The notes: generated from the sequence alone by a model not told the origin. A stretch of 64,000 nt of DNA from JBGTLU01 sp041743935 (GCA_041743935.1 JBGTLU010000004.1:1-64000); one strand, 5' to 3'; numbered from the stretch's first letter, positions 37,036 through 46,550 are shown. Made by a program: numbers and translations.

Positions 37036-37232
37036 TGGACGGACGAAACAGAAAAGATATTTATCCGGGCTTGTTGGTTGAAATCATTCAGAAAAAACAC
37101 CAAGGCAGTGGCGAGCTTACAGAAGGAATTGTGAAAGCAATTCTCACTTCGGCACCATACCATAATCGGGGAATAAAAGTGAAACTAGAAACTGGAGAAG
37201 TAGGCAGAGTTGCTACTATATTGGTGGATTAA
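37035..37232 (+). CDS. YwbE family protein (DUF2196)
   Basis: 65-residue protein with the complete family pattern: NRKDIYPGLLVEIIQKKHQGSG, LTEGIVKAILTSAPYHNRGIKVKL and GEVGRV at the end. It is a small KOW-like beta-barrel; function unknown. One-base overlap with the M1 peptidase stop suggests coupled translation. Confidence 0.93.
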   Translation: MDGRNRKDIYPGLLVEIIQKKHQGSGELTEGIVKAILTSAPYHNRGIKVKLETGEVGRVATILVD

Positions 37233-37238
37233 TTTCCA

Positions 37239-37319
37239 TCATTGCGAGCAATAGCGTAGCTACGACGAAGCAGTCCCAAACACTTACATATAGCTTCATC
37301 GCTTTTCTCCTCGCAATGA
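37239..37319. repeat. REP-like palindromic intergenic element
   Basis: 81-bp element bounded by 10-bp perfect terminal inverted repeats TCATTGCGAG (37239-37248) and CTCGCAATGA (37310-37319). The interior carries GCGTAGCTACGACGAAGC on the left and GCTTCATCGC on the right, so the halves form an imperfect long hairpin. The termini match the widespread TCATTGCGAG...GAAGCA type of bacterial intergenic repeats. Only one copy is visible in this window. Confidence 0.75.
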
Positions 37320-37385
37320 AGTTCAAGGGCGATGCTTCTAACTTCGGACTTCAAACCTCCGACTTCAAGCCTCTGTCCTCCGAAT
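37320..37385. repeat. Degenerate short direct repeats next to the REP-like element
   Basis: Pyrimidine-rich stretch with repeated variants of CTTCGGACTTCAA / CTCCGACTTCAAG / CTCTGTCCTCCGAA, unlike its AT-rich surroundings. No ORF. Possibly a decayed repeat attached to the adjacent element. Confidence 0.5.
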
Positions 37386-37391
37386 TTTATT

Positions 37392-38609
37392 TTACGGTAA
37401 GCTGCAAAGAAAATATTTGTGTACTGGTTTAATTAATCTGGTTAAATTATAGTTATCAGATACTTGGGTAATGTCTGTTACCTTACCAGATTTTTCGAGG
37501 ATTTCTATGTTTTCTTTTTGGTCGTTATAGGCATTGTTGCTTATCTCACCACTAAAAGCAAAATAATGTAAACTTGATTTATCTACATTAAATTTTATGC
37601 ATTTTTCATCCTGAATTTTTGCAAGTTCATTTGCAGAAACCGGTGTATTCCGTATATCTACTTTATATAAATTACGGCTTATTAAACCCGAGCATAAACG
37701 AGATAAAATAGTATCCTCATGATTTGCCCACACTTTAATACTGGCCATGATATCATGGTCGTCTAATTTGCTAAAGGCCTCTAAATATTTTCCATCAGCA
37801 ATAAATATTTCTTTAGTTATGGTTTTGGATAAAAATAATTGTAATGCTGGGGTTGCAAATAAATCAGCGCCAGATAATGCCAATTCTTTGGCTCGTTTTA
37901 ATATTTTAATTAATAATTGTTCAGCTGCAATTACGGTTTTATGATAATATACTTGCCAATACATCAATCGTCGTGCAACAATAAATTTTTCGATGGAATA
38001 AATTCCTTTTTCTTCAATTACCAATTTATTGTCTACAACATTCAGCATTTTTATAATCCTATCAAAGCTAATCACCCCTTCAGAAACTCCGGTAAAAAAG
38101 CTATCGCGGTTTAGATAATCCATCCGATCTAAATCTAATTGACCGGAAACTAATTGATGTAAATATTTTTTAGAGTGGATATTAGTATAAATAGCAATTG
38201 ACAAATTTAATTTGCCTTCCATTTCGGCATTTAATTTTTGCATAATTAAGGAAGAAATGTACTCGTGTGAAATTCCTTCTACCAGAGAATGCTCTAAAGC
38301 ATGCGAAAAAGGACCATGCCCAACATCGTGCAATAAGATAGCTAAACTTACAGCCACGGCCTCCTCATTACTAATTTCTATATCTTTTAACCGCAGTGTG
38401 TCTATGGCTAAATTCATAAGATGCAATGCTCCTAAAGCATGATGAAAGCGAGTGTGCAATGCACCAGGATATACCAAATGAGTTAATCCGAGTTGTTTTA
38501 TGTTGCGTAAGCGCTGAAAATACGGATGAGCGAGCACATCATAAACGGTTTCGTGTTGTATGCTGATGAATCCGTAAACCGGATCATTTATAATTTTTTT
38601 CTTGTTCAA
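37392..38609 (-). CDS. HD-domain phosphohydrolase (dGTPase/SAMHD1-like)
   Basis: 405 residues with a metal-binding HD domain: His56 (TRFHHALG), His94-Asp95 (LLHDVGHGPFSHALE) and a distal Asp in DLDRMDYLNRDSFF. Related proteins hydrolyse nucleotides or dNTPs; the specific substrate is not assignable. It starts with TTG at 38609 (MNKKKIINDPVYGF): an in-frame stop lies four codons upstream (38619-38621), no ATG is in frame in between, and the next in-frame Met is far inside the HD domain. Divergent from porX. Confidence 0.9.
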   Translation of the reverse strand: MNKKKIINDPVYGFISIQHETVYDVLAHPYFQRLRNIKQLGLTHLVYPGALHTRFHHALGALHLMNLAIDTLRLKDIEISNEEAVAVSLAILLHDVGHGPFSHALEHSLVEGISHEYISSLIMQKLNAEMEGKLNLSIAIYTNIHSKKYLHQLVSGQLDLDRMDYLNRDSFFTGVSEGVISFDRIIKMLNVVDNKLVIEEKGIYSIEKFIVARRLMYWQVYYHKTVIAAEQLLIKILKRAKELALSGADLFATPALQLFLSKTITKEIFIADGKYLEAFSKLDDHDIMASIKVWANHEDTILSRLCSGLISRNLYKVDIRNTPVSANELAKIQDEKCIKFNVDKSSLHYFAFSGEISNNAYNDQKENIEILEKSGKVTDITQVSDNYNLTRLIKPVHKYFLCSLP

Positions 38610-38757
38610 TCGTATTGTTTAGAAGTATACAAAATTGTGAAAAAATAGTTAGATAATATTTAAACATGGTTTTTATACAAAAAATAAGAATGTAATTTTA
38701 TCGTGTCTTTCATTCTAAAGGTATCATTTTTGCGTAAATTTCGTTAATTGTTTAACT

Positions 38758-40308
38758 ATGAGTTCTACCACCAACATACTTTGGGCCGATGATGAAATTG
38801 ATGTCCTTAAACCACATATTTTATTTTTACACGAAAAAGGTTATAACGTAGAAACCTTTACCAATGGCAGTGATGCCTTGGATGCTTTTAGAGCAAAACA
38901 TTTCGATTTAATTTTTCTGGATGAAAACATGCCAGGACTAACCGGATTAGAAACTTTGGTAGAAATGAAAGCCCTAAAACCCGATATCCCTGTGGTTTTA
39001 ATTACCAAAAACGAAGAAGAACATTTAATGGAAGATGCCATTGGTTCTAAGATTGATGATTATTTGATTAAGCCTGTAAATCCTAAACAAATTCTTCTAA
39101 CCATCAAAAAAATAATTGATAACAAGCGCTTAGTTAGTGCCAAAACATCCTCTGCATATCAGCAAGATTTCAGGAATTTAGGCATGACATTAAGTGATAA
39201 TCTGAATTTTGATGAATGGGCGGAGGTATATAAAAAATTAATTTTTTGGGAATTACAACTAGAAAAATTAGAAGACAGCGGCATGCACGAAATACTAACC
39301 ATGCAAAAAGCCGAGGCGAATAACTTATTTGCCAAGTACATAGAGAAAAACTATTTCAAATGGATGACTAACCCAGAATCTGGCCCGGTTATGTCGCAAA
39401 TGATGATGCAAAAAAAGGTATTTCCCGTTTTAGATGAAACACCTACTTTTTTAGTGATGATAGATAATTTGCGGTACGACCAATGGAAAATAATACAACC
39501 CATTGTATCAGAATATTTTAGAGTACAAACCGAGGAAACCTATTATAGCATTTTGCCAACCGCTACCCAATATGCCAGAAATGCTTTTTTTTCTGGCCTG
39601 ATGCCTGCAGAACTAGAAAGAAGATACCCCAACCATTGGGTTAGCGAACAAGAAGAAGGGGGTAAAAACATGCAGGAAGATTTTTTCTTGCAAGAACAAA
39701 TAACCCGTCACCAGCAAAAAATAAAAGCAACTTATACTAAAGTAAATAATCTGGAAGCCGGCAAACAAATGGTAGATCATTTGCACCGAAACATGCAAGC
39801 AAATTTAAATGTGATTGTTTATAATTTTGTTGACATGCTATCACATGCTCGCACAGAAATGAACATGATTAAAGAACTAGCATCAGACGAAGCCGCTTAT
39901 CGTTCATTAACCCTTTCTTGGTTTGAGCATTCGCCATTACTAGATGCCATAAAGAAATTAGCATCCAAAAAAGTTCGATTAATAATTACCACCGATCATG
40001 GAACCATACGAGTAAAAAACCCAGTAAAAGTAATTGGCGATAGAAACACTAACTCAAATCTGCGATATAAATTTGGCAAAAACCTAAATTACGATGCTAA
40101 AGATGTGTTTTTGATGAAAGACCCAAGCTCTGCTCATCTGCCAAAATTAAACGTAAGCTCTAGCTATATTTTTGCAAAAGGAGATGGTTTCTTTCTCTAT
40201 CCGAATAATTACGGGCACTATTTGCAACACTTTAATGATACTTTTCAGCATGGAGGCATTTCATTGGAAGAAATCATTATTCCATTTGTAGTTTTGAGCA
40301 ATAAATAA
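38758..40308 (+). CDS. porX: T9SS response regulator PorX (receiver plus PglZ domain)
   Basis: 516 residues: CheY-like receiver with Asp11/Asp12, phospho-acceptor Asp55 (IFLDENMPG), Thr83 and Lys105; then a helical linker and a PglZ domain of the alkaline phosphatase superfamily with IDNLRYDQW (about 235), the nucleophile-like Thr in LPTATQYARN (about 270) and metal ligands in TTDHGT. This architecture is that of PorX, the regulator that controls expression or assembly of the type IX secretion system with PorY and SigP. The PglZ domain hydrolyses nucleotides. Its neighbours tsaE and ald are commonly adjacent in Bacteroidota. No porY kinase is nearby. Confidence 0.95.
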   Translation: MSSTTNILWADDEIDVLKPHILFLHEKGYNVETFTNGSDALDAFRAKHFDLIFLDENMPGLTGLETLVEMKALKPDIPVVLITKNEEEHLMEDAIGSKIDDYLIKPVNPKQILLTIKKIIDNKRLVSAKTSSAYQQDFRNLGMTLSDNLNFDEWAEVYKKLIFWELQLEKLEDSGMHEILTMQKAEANNLFAKYIEKNYFKWMTNPESGPVMSQMMMQKKVFPVLDETPTFLVMIDNLRYDQWKIIQPIVSEYFRVQTEETYYSILPTATQYARNAFFSGLMPAELERRYPNHWVSEQEEGGKNMQEDFFLQEQITRHQQKIKATYTKVNNLEAGKQMVDHLHRNMQANLNVIVYNFVDMLSHARTEMNMIKELASDEAAYRSLTLSWFEHSPLLDAIKKLASKKVRLIITTDHGTIRVKNPVKVIGDRNTNSNLRYKFGKNLNYDAKDVFLMKDPSSAHLPKLNVSSSYIFAKGDGFFLYPNNYGHYLQHFNDTFQHGGISLEEIIIPFVVLSNK

Positions 40309-40325
40309 ATTCATTCTTATTTTTG
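40293..40325 (+). promoter_or_regulatory. Candidate promoter inside the porX end, reading into tsaE
   Basis: TTTG (40293-40296), 21-base spacer, TATTTTTG (40318-40325; full match). The -7 element ends three bases before the tsaE ATG at 40329, so a transcript from here would be almost leaderless. Confidence 0.4.
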
Positions 40326-40328
40326 TAG

Positions 40329-40751
40329 ATGCTTCAATTTAATAAGGTTAACCAAAATGAATTACGTTCGGCAGCTAAAAAAATTATTTCGTTTTTGGGC
40401 GATGAAAAAGTAGTACTTTTTTATGGCGAAATGGGTGCAGGTAAAACCACATTCATAAAAGAAATTTGTAAAGAGTTAGGCGTAAGTGAATCGGTTACTA
40501 GTCCAACATACTCTATTGTAAATCAATATATAGGGGTGGATATAGAAGTTTATCATTTCGATTTTTATCGACTTAAAAATCCATACGAAGCATTAGATAT
40601 TGGATTAGAAGAATACCTATCCTCTGGCAATTATTGCTTTATTGAATGGCCCGAAAAAATTGCAAATTTATTACCAGATAATTATGTTGAAATAAACATT
40701 TCGATAGAAGATAATAAGCAAAGAAATATTACTGCCGTAAAAAGCTATTAA
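40329..40751 (+). CDS. tsaE: tRNA threonylcarbamoyladenosine biosynthesis ATPase TsaE
   Basis: 140-residue P-loop protein needed for the t6A37 modification of ANN-decoding tRNAs together with TsaB and TsaD. Walker A is GEMGAGKTTF (residues 33-42); SPTYSIVNQY and EVYHFDFYRL are the TsaE signatures, and FIEWPEKI closes the core. It is 20 bases after porX and 53 before ald. Confidence 0.96.
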   Translation: MLQFNKVNQNELRSAAKKIISFLGDEKVVLFYGEMGAGKTTFIKEICKELGVSESVTSPTYSIVNQYIGVDIEVYHFDFYRLKNPYEALDIGLEEYLSSGNYCFIEWPEKIANLLPDNYVEINISIEDNKQRNITAVKSY

Positions 40752-40804
40752 AAATCAAGGTGTATAATTTGTAACTTGCATACATTATTTAAAAATCCCT
40801 GTTA

Positions 40805-42019
40805 ATGAAGACTGGTTTTTCTGAAGTTGCAAAACAAGCATTACTACAACCCCAAGAATCCATGTTGGCGGTTGGCTATAAAAAGCAAGAGTTATTAATT
40901 GGTATACCAAAAGAATCTTCTTTCCAAGAAAATAGAGTTTCATTAACTCCACTATCTGTTGGCCTTTTGGTTGCCAATGGACATGATGTAGTGATTGAAA
41001 GCGGAGCCGGAAAAGCAGCAAATTTCGAAGACAAATCTTATAGCGACGAAGGCGCAAAGATTGTTTACAGCCCCAAAGAAGTATGGGATGCCAATATCAT
41101 CATGAAAGTTGCACCCCCCACCTTAGAGGAAGTGAACATGATGAAAGCCGGACAAACATTAATTTCAGCATTACAACACAGCAACCTAACTGCAGATTAT
41201 TTGAAATTAATGATGGATAAAAAAATTACCGCCATTGCGTATGAATATCTGCGCGATGAAGGCAATACATTAATTGTAGTTAGATCTATGAGCGAGATAG
41301 TTGGTGCAACATCCATACTAATTGCAGCCGAATATTTGAGTACAGTAAACAATGGAAAAGGGTTGCTTTTGGGCGGAATATCCGGAATACCTCCAACCGA
41401 AGTAGTAATAATTGGGGCAGGTACCGTTGGAGAATTTGCTGCGAGAACAGCCATTGGATTAGGAGCTGAAGTTCAAGTTTTTGACAACTCTTTATACCGT
41501 TTACGTCGTTTACAAAATAACATAGGCACCAGAATTTTCACTTCGGTAATAGTTCCCGAGGTTCTTAAAAAAGCACTTCGAAAATGCGATGTAGCCATTG
41601 GTGCCACCCGTGCCGAAAATGGCAGATCGCCAATGCTTATTAATGAAGAAATGGTGACCAATATGAAATCAGGTGCGGTTATTATAGACGTAAGCATTGA
41701 TCAAGGTGGATGTTTTGAAACATCACGCATTACCAATCATACCAAACCAGTGTTTATGAAGCACGATATAATCCATTACTGTGTACCAAATATTGCATCG
41801 CGTGTAGCAAGAACAGCAACTTATGCTTTAACTAATATTTTTACCCCAATAATATTAAGTATTGGCGAATTTGGGGGAGTAAAAAATATGCTTTGGCAAG
41901 AATCTGGTGTTCGGCATGGTGTTTATTTGTATAATGGATATTTAACTAATAAACATCTTTCCGATAGATATAAAATTCCTTTTAAAGATTTAGACTTACT
42001 GGTAGCAGCACAGGGTTAG
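40805..42019 (+). CDS. ald: Alanine dehydrogenase
   Basis: 404 residues. Reversible NAD-dependent deamination of L-alanine to pyruvate and ammonia. The N-terminal catalytic domain (LLIGIPKESSFQENRVSLTP ... ALQHSNL) and the Rossmann NAD-binding domain with VVIIGAGTVGEFAARTA at about 200-216 are typical, as is the late PNIASRVARTATYAL. It carries about 28 extra residues at the N-terminus before the usual start, as in the Bacteroidota branch. Third gene of the porX-tsaE-ald cluster; its last bases overlap the convergent histidine phosphatase gene. Confidence 0.94.
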   Translation: MKTGFSEVAKQALLQPQESMLAVGYKKQELLIGIPKESSFQENRVSLTPLSVGLLVANGHDVVIESGAGKAANFEDKSYSDEGAKIVYSPKEVWDANIIMKVAPPTLEEVNMMKAGQTLISALQHSNLTADYLKLMMDKKITAIAYEYLRDEGNTLIVVRSMSEIVGATSILIAAEYLSTVNNGKGLLLGGISGIPPTEVVIIGAGTVGEFAARTAIGLGAEVQVFDNSLYRLRRLQNNIGTRIFTSVIVPEVLKKALRKCDVAIGATRAENGRSPMLINEEMVTNMKSGAVIIDVSIDQGGCFETSRITNHTKPVFMKHDIIHYCVPNIASRVARTATYALTNIFTPIILSIGEFGGVKNMLWQESGVRHGVYLYNGYLTNKHLSDRYKIPFKDLDLLVAAQG

Positions 42020-42546
42020 TTAGCAGTTGTTTTTACACCGTAATGATTTATAACAACACTTGATTTGCCATCTTTTTCTATTTTTATTTCAAAAATATAA
42101 CTGTAATCAGCATCTGTAAGTTTCGGAATATCTGGCTTAGCCCCCAACGCTTCACATATCTCTAACACTGTATTAGAATGCCCAACAATTAATATCTTTT
42201 TCCCAAGATGAAATTGCCCAATGGTATTTTTTAATCCTTTAAAATCATGCGCATCGTAATAACTAATCGGTAGTTTTCTGCCTGCCAAAACCGGAGCAAC
42301 AGTTTGTGTGTTGCGTTTAAATGTTGTTGAAAGTACAACATCTATTTTTTCTTTCTGTAAATAGTTTAATAAATCAAAAGCACGTTTTTTCCCAGCTTCA
42401 GATAAATTAGGGTCTTTATCGTTTTGGTCATTAATTTCTTTTTCGGCATGTCTAACTACATAGATTGTTGTAGTTTGTGCAAAGCTCCATTGCGTGGCTA
42501 TCATTAAAATGGATAGTACTATCGTAACAATAAAAAGAGATTTCAT
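42016..42546 (-). CDS. Histidine phosphatase family protein, exported
   Basis: 176 residues: signal peptide ending SFAQ, then a phosphoglycerate-mutase-like fold with catalytic VVRHAEKE (His33) near the N-terminus of the mature protein and the second His in ILIVGHSNTVLEI. Predicted periplasmic phosphatase, substrate unknown (related to SixA or phytase-like branches). The ATG at 42544-42546 is chosen because the signal begins there. Confidence 0.92.
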   Translation of the reverse strand: MKSLFIVTIVLSILMIATQWSFAQTTTIYVVRHAEKEINDQNDKDPNLSEAGKKRAFDLLNYLQKEKIDVVLSTTFKRNTQTVAPVLAGRKLPISYYDAHDFKGLKNTIGQFHLGKKILIVGHSNTVLEICEALGAKPDIPKLTDADYSYIFEIKIEKDGKSSVVINHYGVKTTAN

Positions 42547-42665
42547 CAACGTAATATTTATCATGTAAAGGTAAATAAATACGTTTAGTTACTATATTAG
42601 TAAGTGAATTTTAATTCATAAATAAGGGATAACACAATTTCCGAGTTGGTTGGTTTTGTACATAC

Positions 42666-43907
42666 ATGAGAAGATATCTGCACTTGTTTTTATTTTTTTT
42701 TGCATTAGTTAGTATCACCATAACTAGTGTAAAACCTGCAGTAGCCTATCCTTTCTTTTTTGATGGAAAACGTAAGCAAATGTTGCTTCCGTTTAAATTT
42801 GAGCGAAACCTAATAATAATCCCTCTTTTCATAAACGGTAAAGGGCCATTTAATTTTATTTTGGATACTGGGGTAACTATTTTTATTATCACCGACCCAA
42901 ATCTTTCCGATTCCATAGGACTAAGTTCAGGCAGAACCATAGAAATTACTGGCCTTGGCGAAGGCGATGAGTTGGAAGCAAAAGTGGTAACCGGTTTAGA
43001 AATAAAAATTGGCAATACAACTGCCCGCAACATGGCAGGTGCGCAACTTTCTCGCGATGCATTTTTGCTCTCTAGTTATGTTGGTACTCCTATTACGGGA
43101 TTAATTGGGTACGATTTTTTTAATAGCTTTAATATTAGAATAAATTATACCGCACAAATAATTACCGTATCAAAATCAGAGGATTATAAACCAAGAAAAG
43201 GGTTTAAAGCCATTCCAATTTCTATAGAAAATCAGAAACCTTACATCCGGGTAGAAACCAAACTTAATGATAGTACAACCATACTCTCTAAATTAGTTAT
43301 AGATACTGGTGCAGGTCATCCAATTTCTTTAGAGACAGACTCAGACCCTAGAATTACAATACCTGATACTACATTAAATGCACGATTAGGCATGGGTTTA
43401 AGCGGACCAATAAATGGCTATATTGGCAGAATTCAAAAATTAAAATTGAATGATATTGAGATAAATAATATCATTACTTCCTTCCCAAATTATGAATCAG
43501 TTGGAGAAAAAGTAATTCTAACCCCTCGAAATGGGAATCTTGGAAACGATTTATTAAAAAGATTTACCGTGATTTTTGATTACCCAAGAAAAGTAATCTA
43601 TATAAAACCAAACGAAAAATTTAAAGAACCCTTCGAACATGATATGACCGGTATTGAATTAATTACTGCAGGGGATAACTTAAACAGATATTTAATTTCT
43701 AATGTAGAACCCGGTTCACCTGCTCATGATATTGGCTTACAGAAGGATGATGAAATTATGTCCATCAACTTTAAACCAGCTAAAGATATGCTCATTGGCG
43801 AGATAGATAATTTGTTTAGATCCAGAAACGGAAGAAATATTTTGATTGAAGTTTTTAGAGACGGGTCTAGTCAATTTATAGTATTAACACTCCGCCGTAG
43901 AGTTTAA
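42666..43907 (+). CDS. Retropepsin-like aspartic protease with PDZ domain
   Basis: 413 residues: signal peptide (ends AVAYP), a first aspartyl domain with the DTG motif FILDTGV (Asp67), a second with VIDTGAG (Asp213), giving the internal duplication expected of a bilobal pepsin-like active site, and a C-terminal PDZ domain (about 325-410; VEPGSPAHDIGLQKDDEI). Bacteroidota have many such exported proteases; the target is not known. Confidence 0.92.
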   Translation: MRRYLHLFLFFFALVSITITSVKPAVAYPFFFDGKRKQMLLPFKFERNLIIIPLFINGKGPFNFILDTGVTIFIITDPNLSDSIGLSSGRTIEITGLGEGDELEAKVVTGLEIKIGNTTARNMAGAQLSRDAFLLSSYVGTPITGLIGYDFFNSFNIRINYTAQIITVSKSEDYKPRKGFKAIPISIENQKPYIRVETKLNDSTTILSKLVIDTGAGHPISLETDSDPRITIPDTTLNARLGMGLSGPINGYIGRIQKLKLNDIEINNIITSFPNYESVGEKVILTPRNGNLGNDLLKRFTVIFDYPRKVIYIKPNEKFKEPFEHDMTGIELITAGDNLNRYLISNVEPGSPAHDIGLQKDDEIMSINFKPAKDMLIGEIDNLFRSRNGRNILIEVFRDGSSQFIVLTLRRRV

Positions 43908-44010
43908 CCCTGTGTAACAACTGTGTTGTATTGAGTTACACATCGCCTTTCAGATTTATATTTGCTTTTTCAACTCGTCTAAAAATCATTATTAAACTAA
44001 ATTCACACAA

Positions 44011-46527
44011 ATGAAACGATTATTACGCTTGCCAAGTTTCTTGATGGCAACAGCCTTGGTATTTGCAATTGTACCAGCCGATGCTTTTGGTCAACGCAGA
44101 AACCAGCAACCCGTTGTACAGCCACAACAACCGGTAGTACAACAACCTCGCCCTGCAGCCCCTGCAAGTGGCATTAAGCCTTACAGCGAAATTATACCAC
44201 CTCGAGCAGTAACCGATAAAGGCTTATTTGATGTTCATAAAGTAGATGCCCGTTATTTCTATGAAATCCCGGATAGTTTATTCGGCAAAGAAATGTTAAT
44301 GGTAACTCGCATCTCTAAAACTGCAACAGACATTGGCTATGGTGGTGAACAAATTAATAACCAAGTTTTGCGTTGGGAGAAAAAAGATAATAAAGTTTTA
44401 TTACGTGTTGTTTCTTACAACAACATCTCTAGCGGCGATTCTATAATGCTACAATCCGTTCTGAATTCAAACTTAGAACCAATTATGGCTGCATTTGATG
44501 TTAAATCATTGTCTAAAGACGGTAACGGAGTAGTTATAGACGTTACAGATTTATTTTCTAAAGATGTTCAAGCGCTATCTATGCCTGCAGGCATGCGGAC
44601 AAATTTTAGAGTTACAACTTTAGATGATTCTAGATCTTACGTCGAACACATCAAGAGTTTTCCAATGAACATTGAAGCTCGTAAAGTATTAACTTATCGT
44701 GCAGCTGGTGCTCCTTCTAATTCTTCAGTTGGTTCCATTACATTAGAGATAAACAACTCTATGTTATTATTACCTGCCGAACCAATGATGCCACGTTTGG
44801 CTGATAATCGTGTTGGTTATTTTAGTCAAGCACAAGTAGATTTTGGTTTAGATGAGCAAAAAGCGGTAACCACGCGTTACATCCGTAGATGGAGATTAGA
44901 ACCAAAACCAGAGGATATGGATAAATATCTTCGTGGTGAATTGGTGGAACCAAAAAAGCAAATTGTTTATTACATAGATCCTGCAACTCCCGAAAAATGG
45001 AGACCATATTTAAAGCAAGGAGTAGATGATTGGCAAGTAGCTTTTGAAGCTGCAGGTTTCAAAAATGCCATCGTTGCAAAAGATCCCCCAACTTTTGAAG
45101 AAGATCCGGAATTTAGCCCTGAAGATGCTCGTTATTCTGTAATCCGTTATTTTGCTTCCGACATCCAAAATGCATATGGTCCACACGTTGCTGACCCGCG
45201 CACAGGAGAAATTTTAGAAAGCGATATTGGTTGGTACCACAACGTGATGAACTTATTACGTAACTGGTATTTTATCCAAACTGCAGCATTTAATCCAGAA
45301 GCTCAAGGTGTGAAGTTTAAAGACGAAGTGATGGGTCGTTTAATCCGATTTGTATCTGCTCACGAAGTTGGTCATACCATAGGCTTGCCTCATAACATGG
45401 GTTCAAGCAATGCTTATCCAGTAGATTCTTTACGTTCCAAAAACTTTACTCAAAAATTTAATACTGCCCCTTCCATAATGGATTATGCTCGTTTCAACTA
45501 CGTGGCACAACCAGGAGATGAGGGAGTAGCCCTTATGCCAGATATTGGTCCTTATGACAAATGGTCTGTAGAATGGGGATACCGTTACATCCCAAATGTA
45601 AAAGTACCACAAGATGAGTCGGCTATGCTAAACCAATGGGTTTTAGATAAAAAAGGAGACAAAATATATCGTTTTGGACGCCAAACCGGCAATCCAATTG
45701 ATCCGCGCTCACAAACCGAAGACTTAGGGGATGATGCCGTAAAAGCAAGTATGTATGGTATTGCAAACCTTAAACGTTTGATTCCTAATTTAGAAAAATG
45801 GAGTTATGGTGCCGGAAAAGATTATTCTGATTTGCAAGAACTTTATTTGCAAGTAATTGGACAGTACAACCGTTACATGGGACATGTTCGTAGCAACATT
45901 GGGGGTATTTACGAAACCTACAAATCCATGGACCAAGCAGGTGCAGTATATGAGCATACGCCTAAAAACATCCAACAAGGTGCAATGAAGTTCTTAAATG
46001 AACAAGCATTTACAACTCCTATGTGGTTGATAGATAATAAGTCATTAGCAAAATTTGAGGATGCCGGTCATATTGATCGCATGCGTGCTATACAAGCAGG
46101 AGTTTTAAATGGTATTTTAGATTTTGGCCGATTAGCCCGTGTTATAGAAGCTGAATCTGTATTAGGTACTGCAAATGCTTATACCATTAATCAATTATTT
46201 ACGGATATCCGTGGCGGAATCTGGACAGAACTAAACTCTGGCCGTGCAATGGATGTATACCGTCGTAATTTGCAACGTGCCCACATCGATAGATTATCTT
46301 TCTTGATGACTAATGATGCGCCTGTTGTACCTGCAGCTGCTAGAAGTTTTGTAGGAGCAACACCTGTAAATGCAAGTCAGTCTGATATTCGTCCTATGGT
46401 TCGTCAAGAGTTAAGAACTTTGCAAACTTCTATCCGTGCTAACTTGCCTAAATTTAGCGGATTAAATCGTGCACATTTAGAAGATGCATTAGCTAGAATT
46501 GATGCAATATTAAATCCAAAGAGTTAA
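44011..46527 (+). CDS. Zinc-dependent metalloprotease (DUF5117/DUF5118-type), exported
   Basis: 838 residues with a signal peptide ending AFGQ and a Gln/Pro-rich stretch. Large N-terminal beta domains (DUF5118/5117-like) precede the metzincin-like zinc site HEVGHTIGLPH (His451, Glu452, His455, His461) and the Met-turn region SIMDYARFNYVAQP. A conserved C-terminal DUF4953-like part ends in FSGLNRAHLEDALARID. Predicted envelope protease of unknown substrate. TATATTTG at 43957-43964 is a -7-like promoter element. A bidirectional terminator follows. Confidence 0.93.
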   Translation: MKRLLRLPSFLMATALVFAIVPADAFGQRRNQQPVVQPQQPVVQQPRPAAPASGIKPYSEIIPPRAVTDKGLFDVHKVDARYFYEIPDSLFGKEMLMVTRISKTATDIGYGGEQINNQVLRWEKKDNKVLLRVVSYNNISSGDSIMLQSVLNSNLEPIMAAFDVKSLSKDGNGVVIDVTDLFSKDVQALSMPAGMRTNFRVTTLDDSRSYVEHIKSFPMNIEARKVLTYRAAGAPSNSSVGSITLEINNSMLLLPAEPMMPRLADNRVGYFSQAQVDFGLDEQKAVTTRYIRRWRLEPKPEDMDKYLRGELVEPKKQIVYYIDPATPEKWRPYLKQGVDDWQVAFEAAGFKNAIVAKDPPTFEEDPEFSPEDARYSVIRYFASDIQNAYGPHVADPRTGEILESDIGWYHNVMNLLRNWYFIQTAAFNPEAQGVKFKDEVMGRLIRFVSAHEVGHTIGLPHNMGSSNAYPVDSLRSKNFTQKFNTAPSIMDYARFNYVAQPGDEGVALMPDIGPYDKWSVEWGYRYIPNVKVPQDESAMLNQWVLDKKGDKIYRFGRQTGNPIDPRSQTEDLGDDAVKASMYGIANLKRLIPNLEKWSYGAGKDYSDLQELYLQVIGQYNRYMGHVRSNIGGIYETYKSMDQAGAVYEHTPKNIQQGAMKFLNEQAFTTPMWLIDNKSLAKFEDAGHIDRMRAIQAGVLNGILDFGRLARVIEAESVLGTANAYTINQLFTDIRGGIWTELNSGRAMDVYRRNLQRAHIDRLSFLMTNDAPVVPAAARSFVGATPVNASQSDIRPMVRQELRTLQTSIRANLPKFSGLNRAHLEDALARIDAILNPKS

Positions 46528-46550
46528 CATTCTATTTAAATAATTTTATA

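Noticed and set aside
43911..43942. Hairpin TGTGTAAC / GTTACACA after the retropepsin gene as a terminator
   Set aside because: Only eight pairs with a long loop and no T-run; too weak to list.
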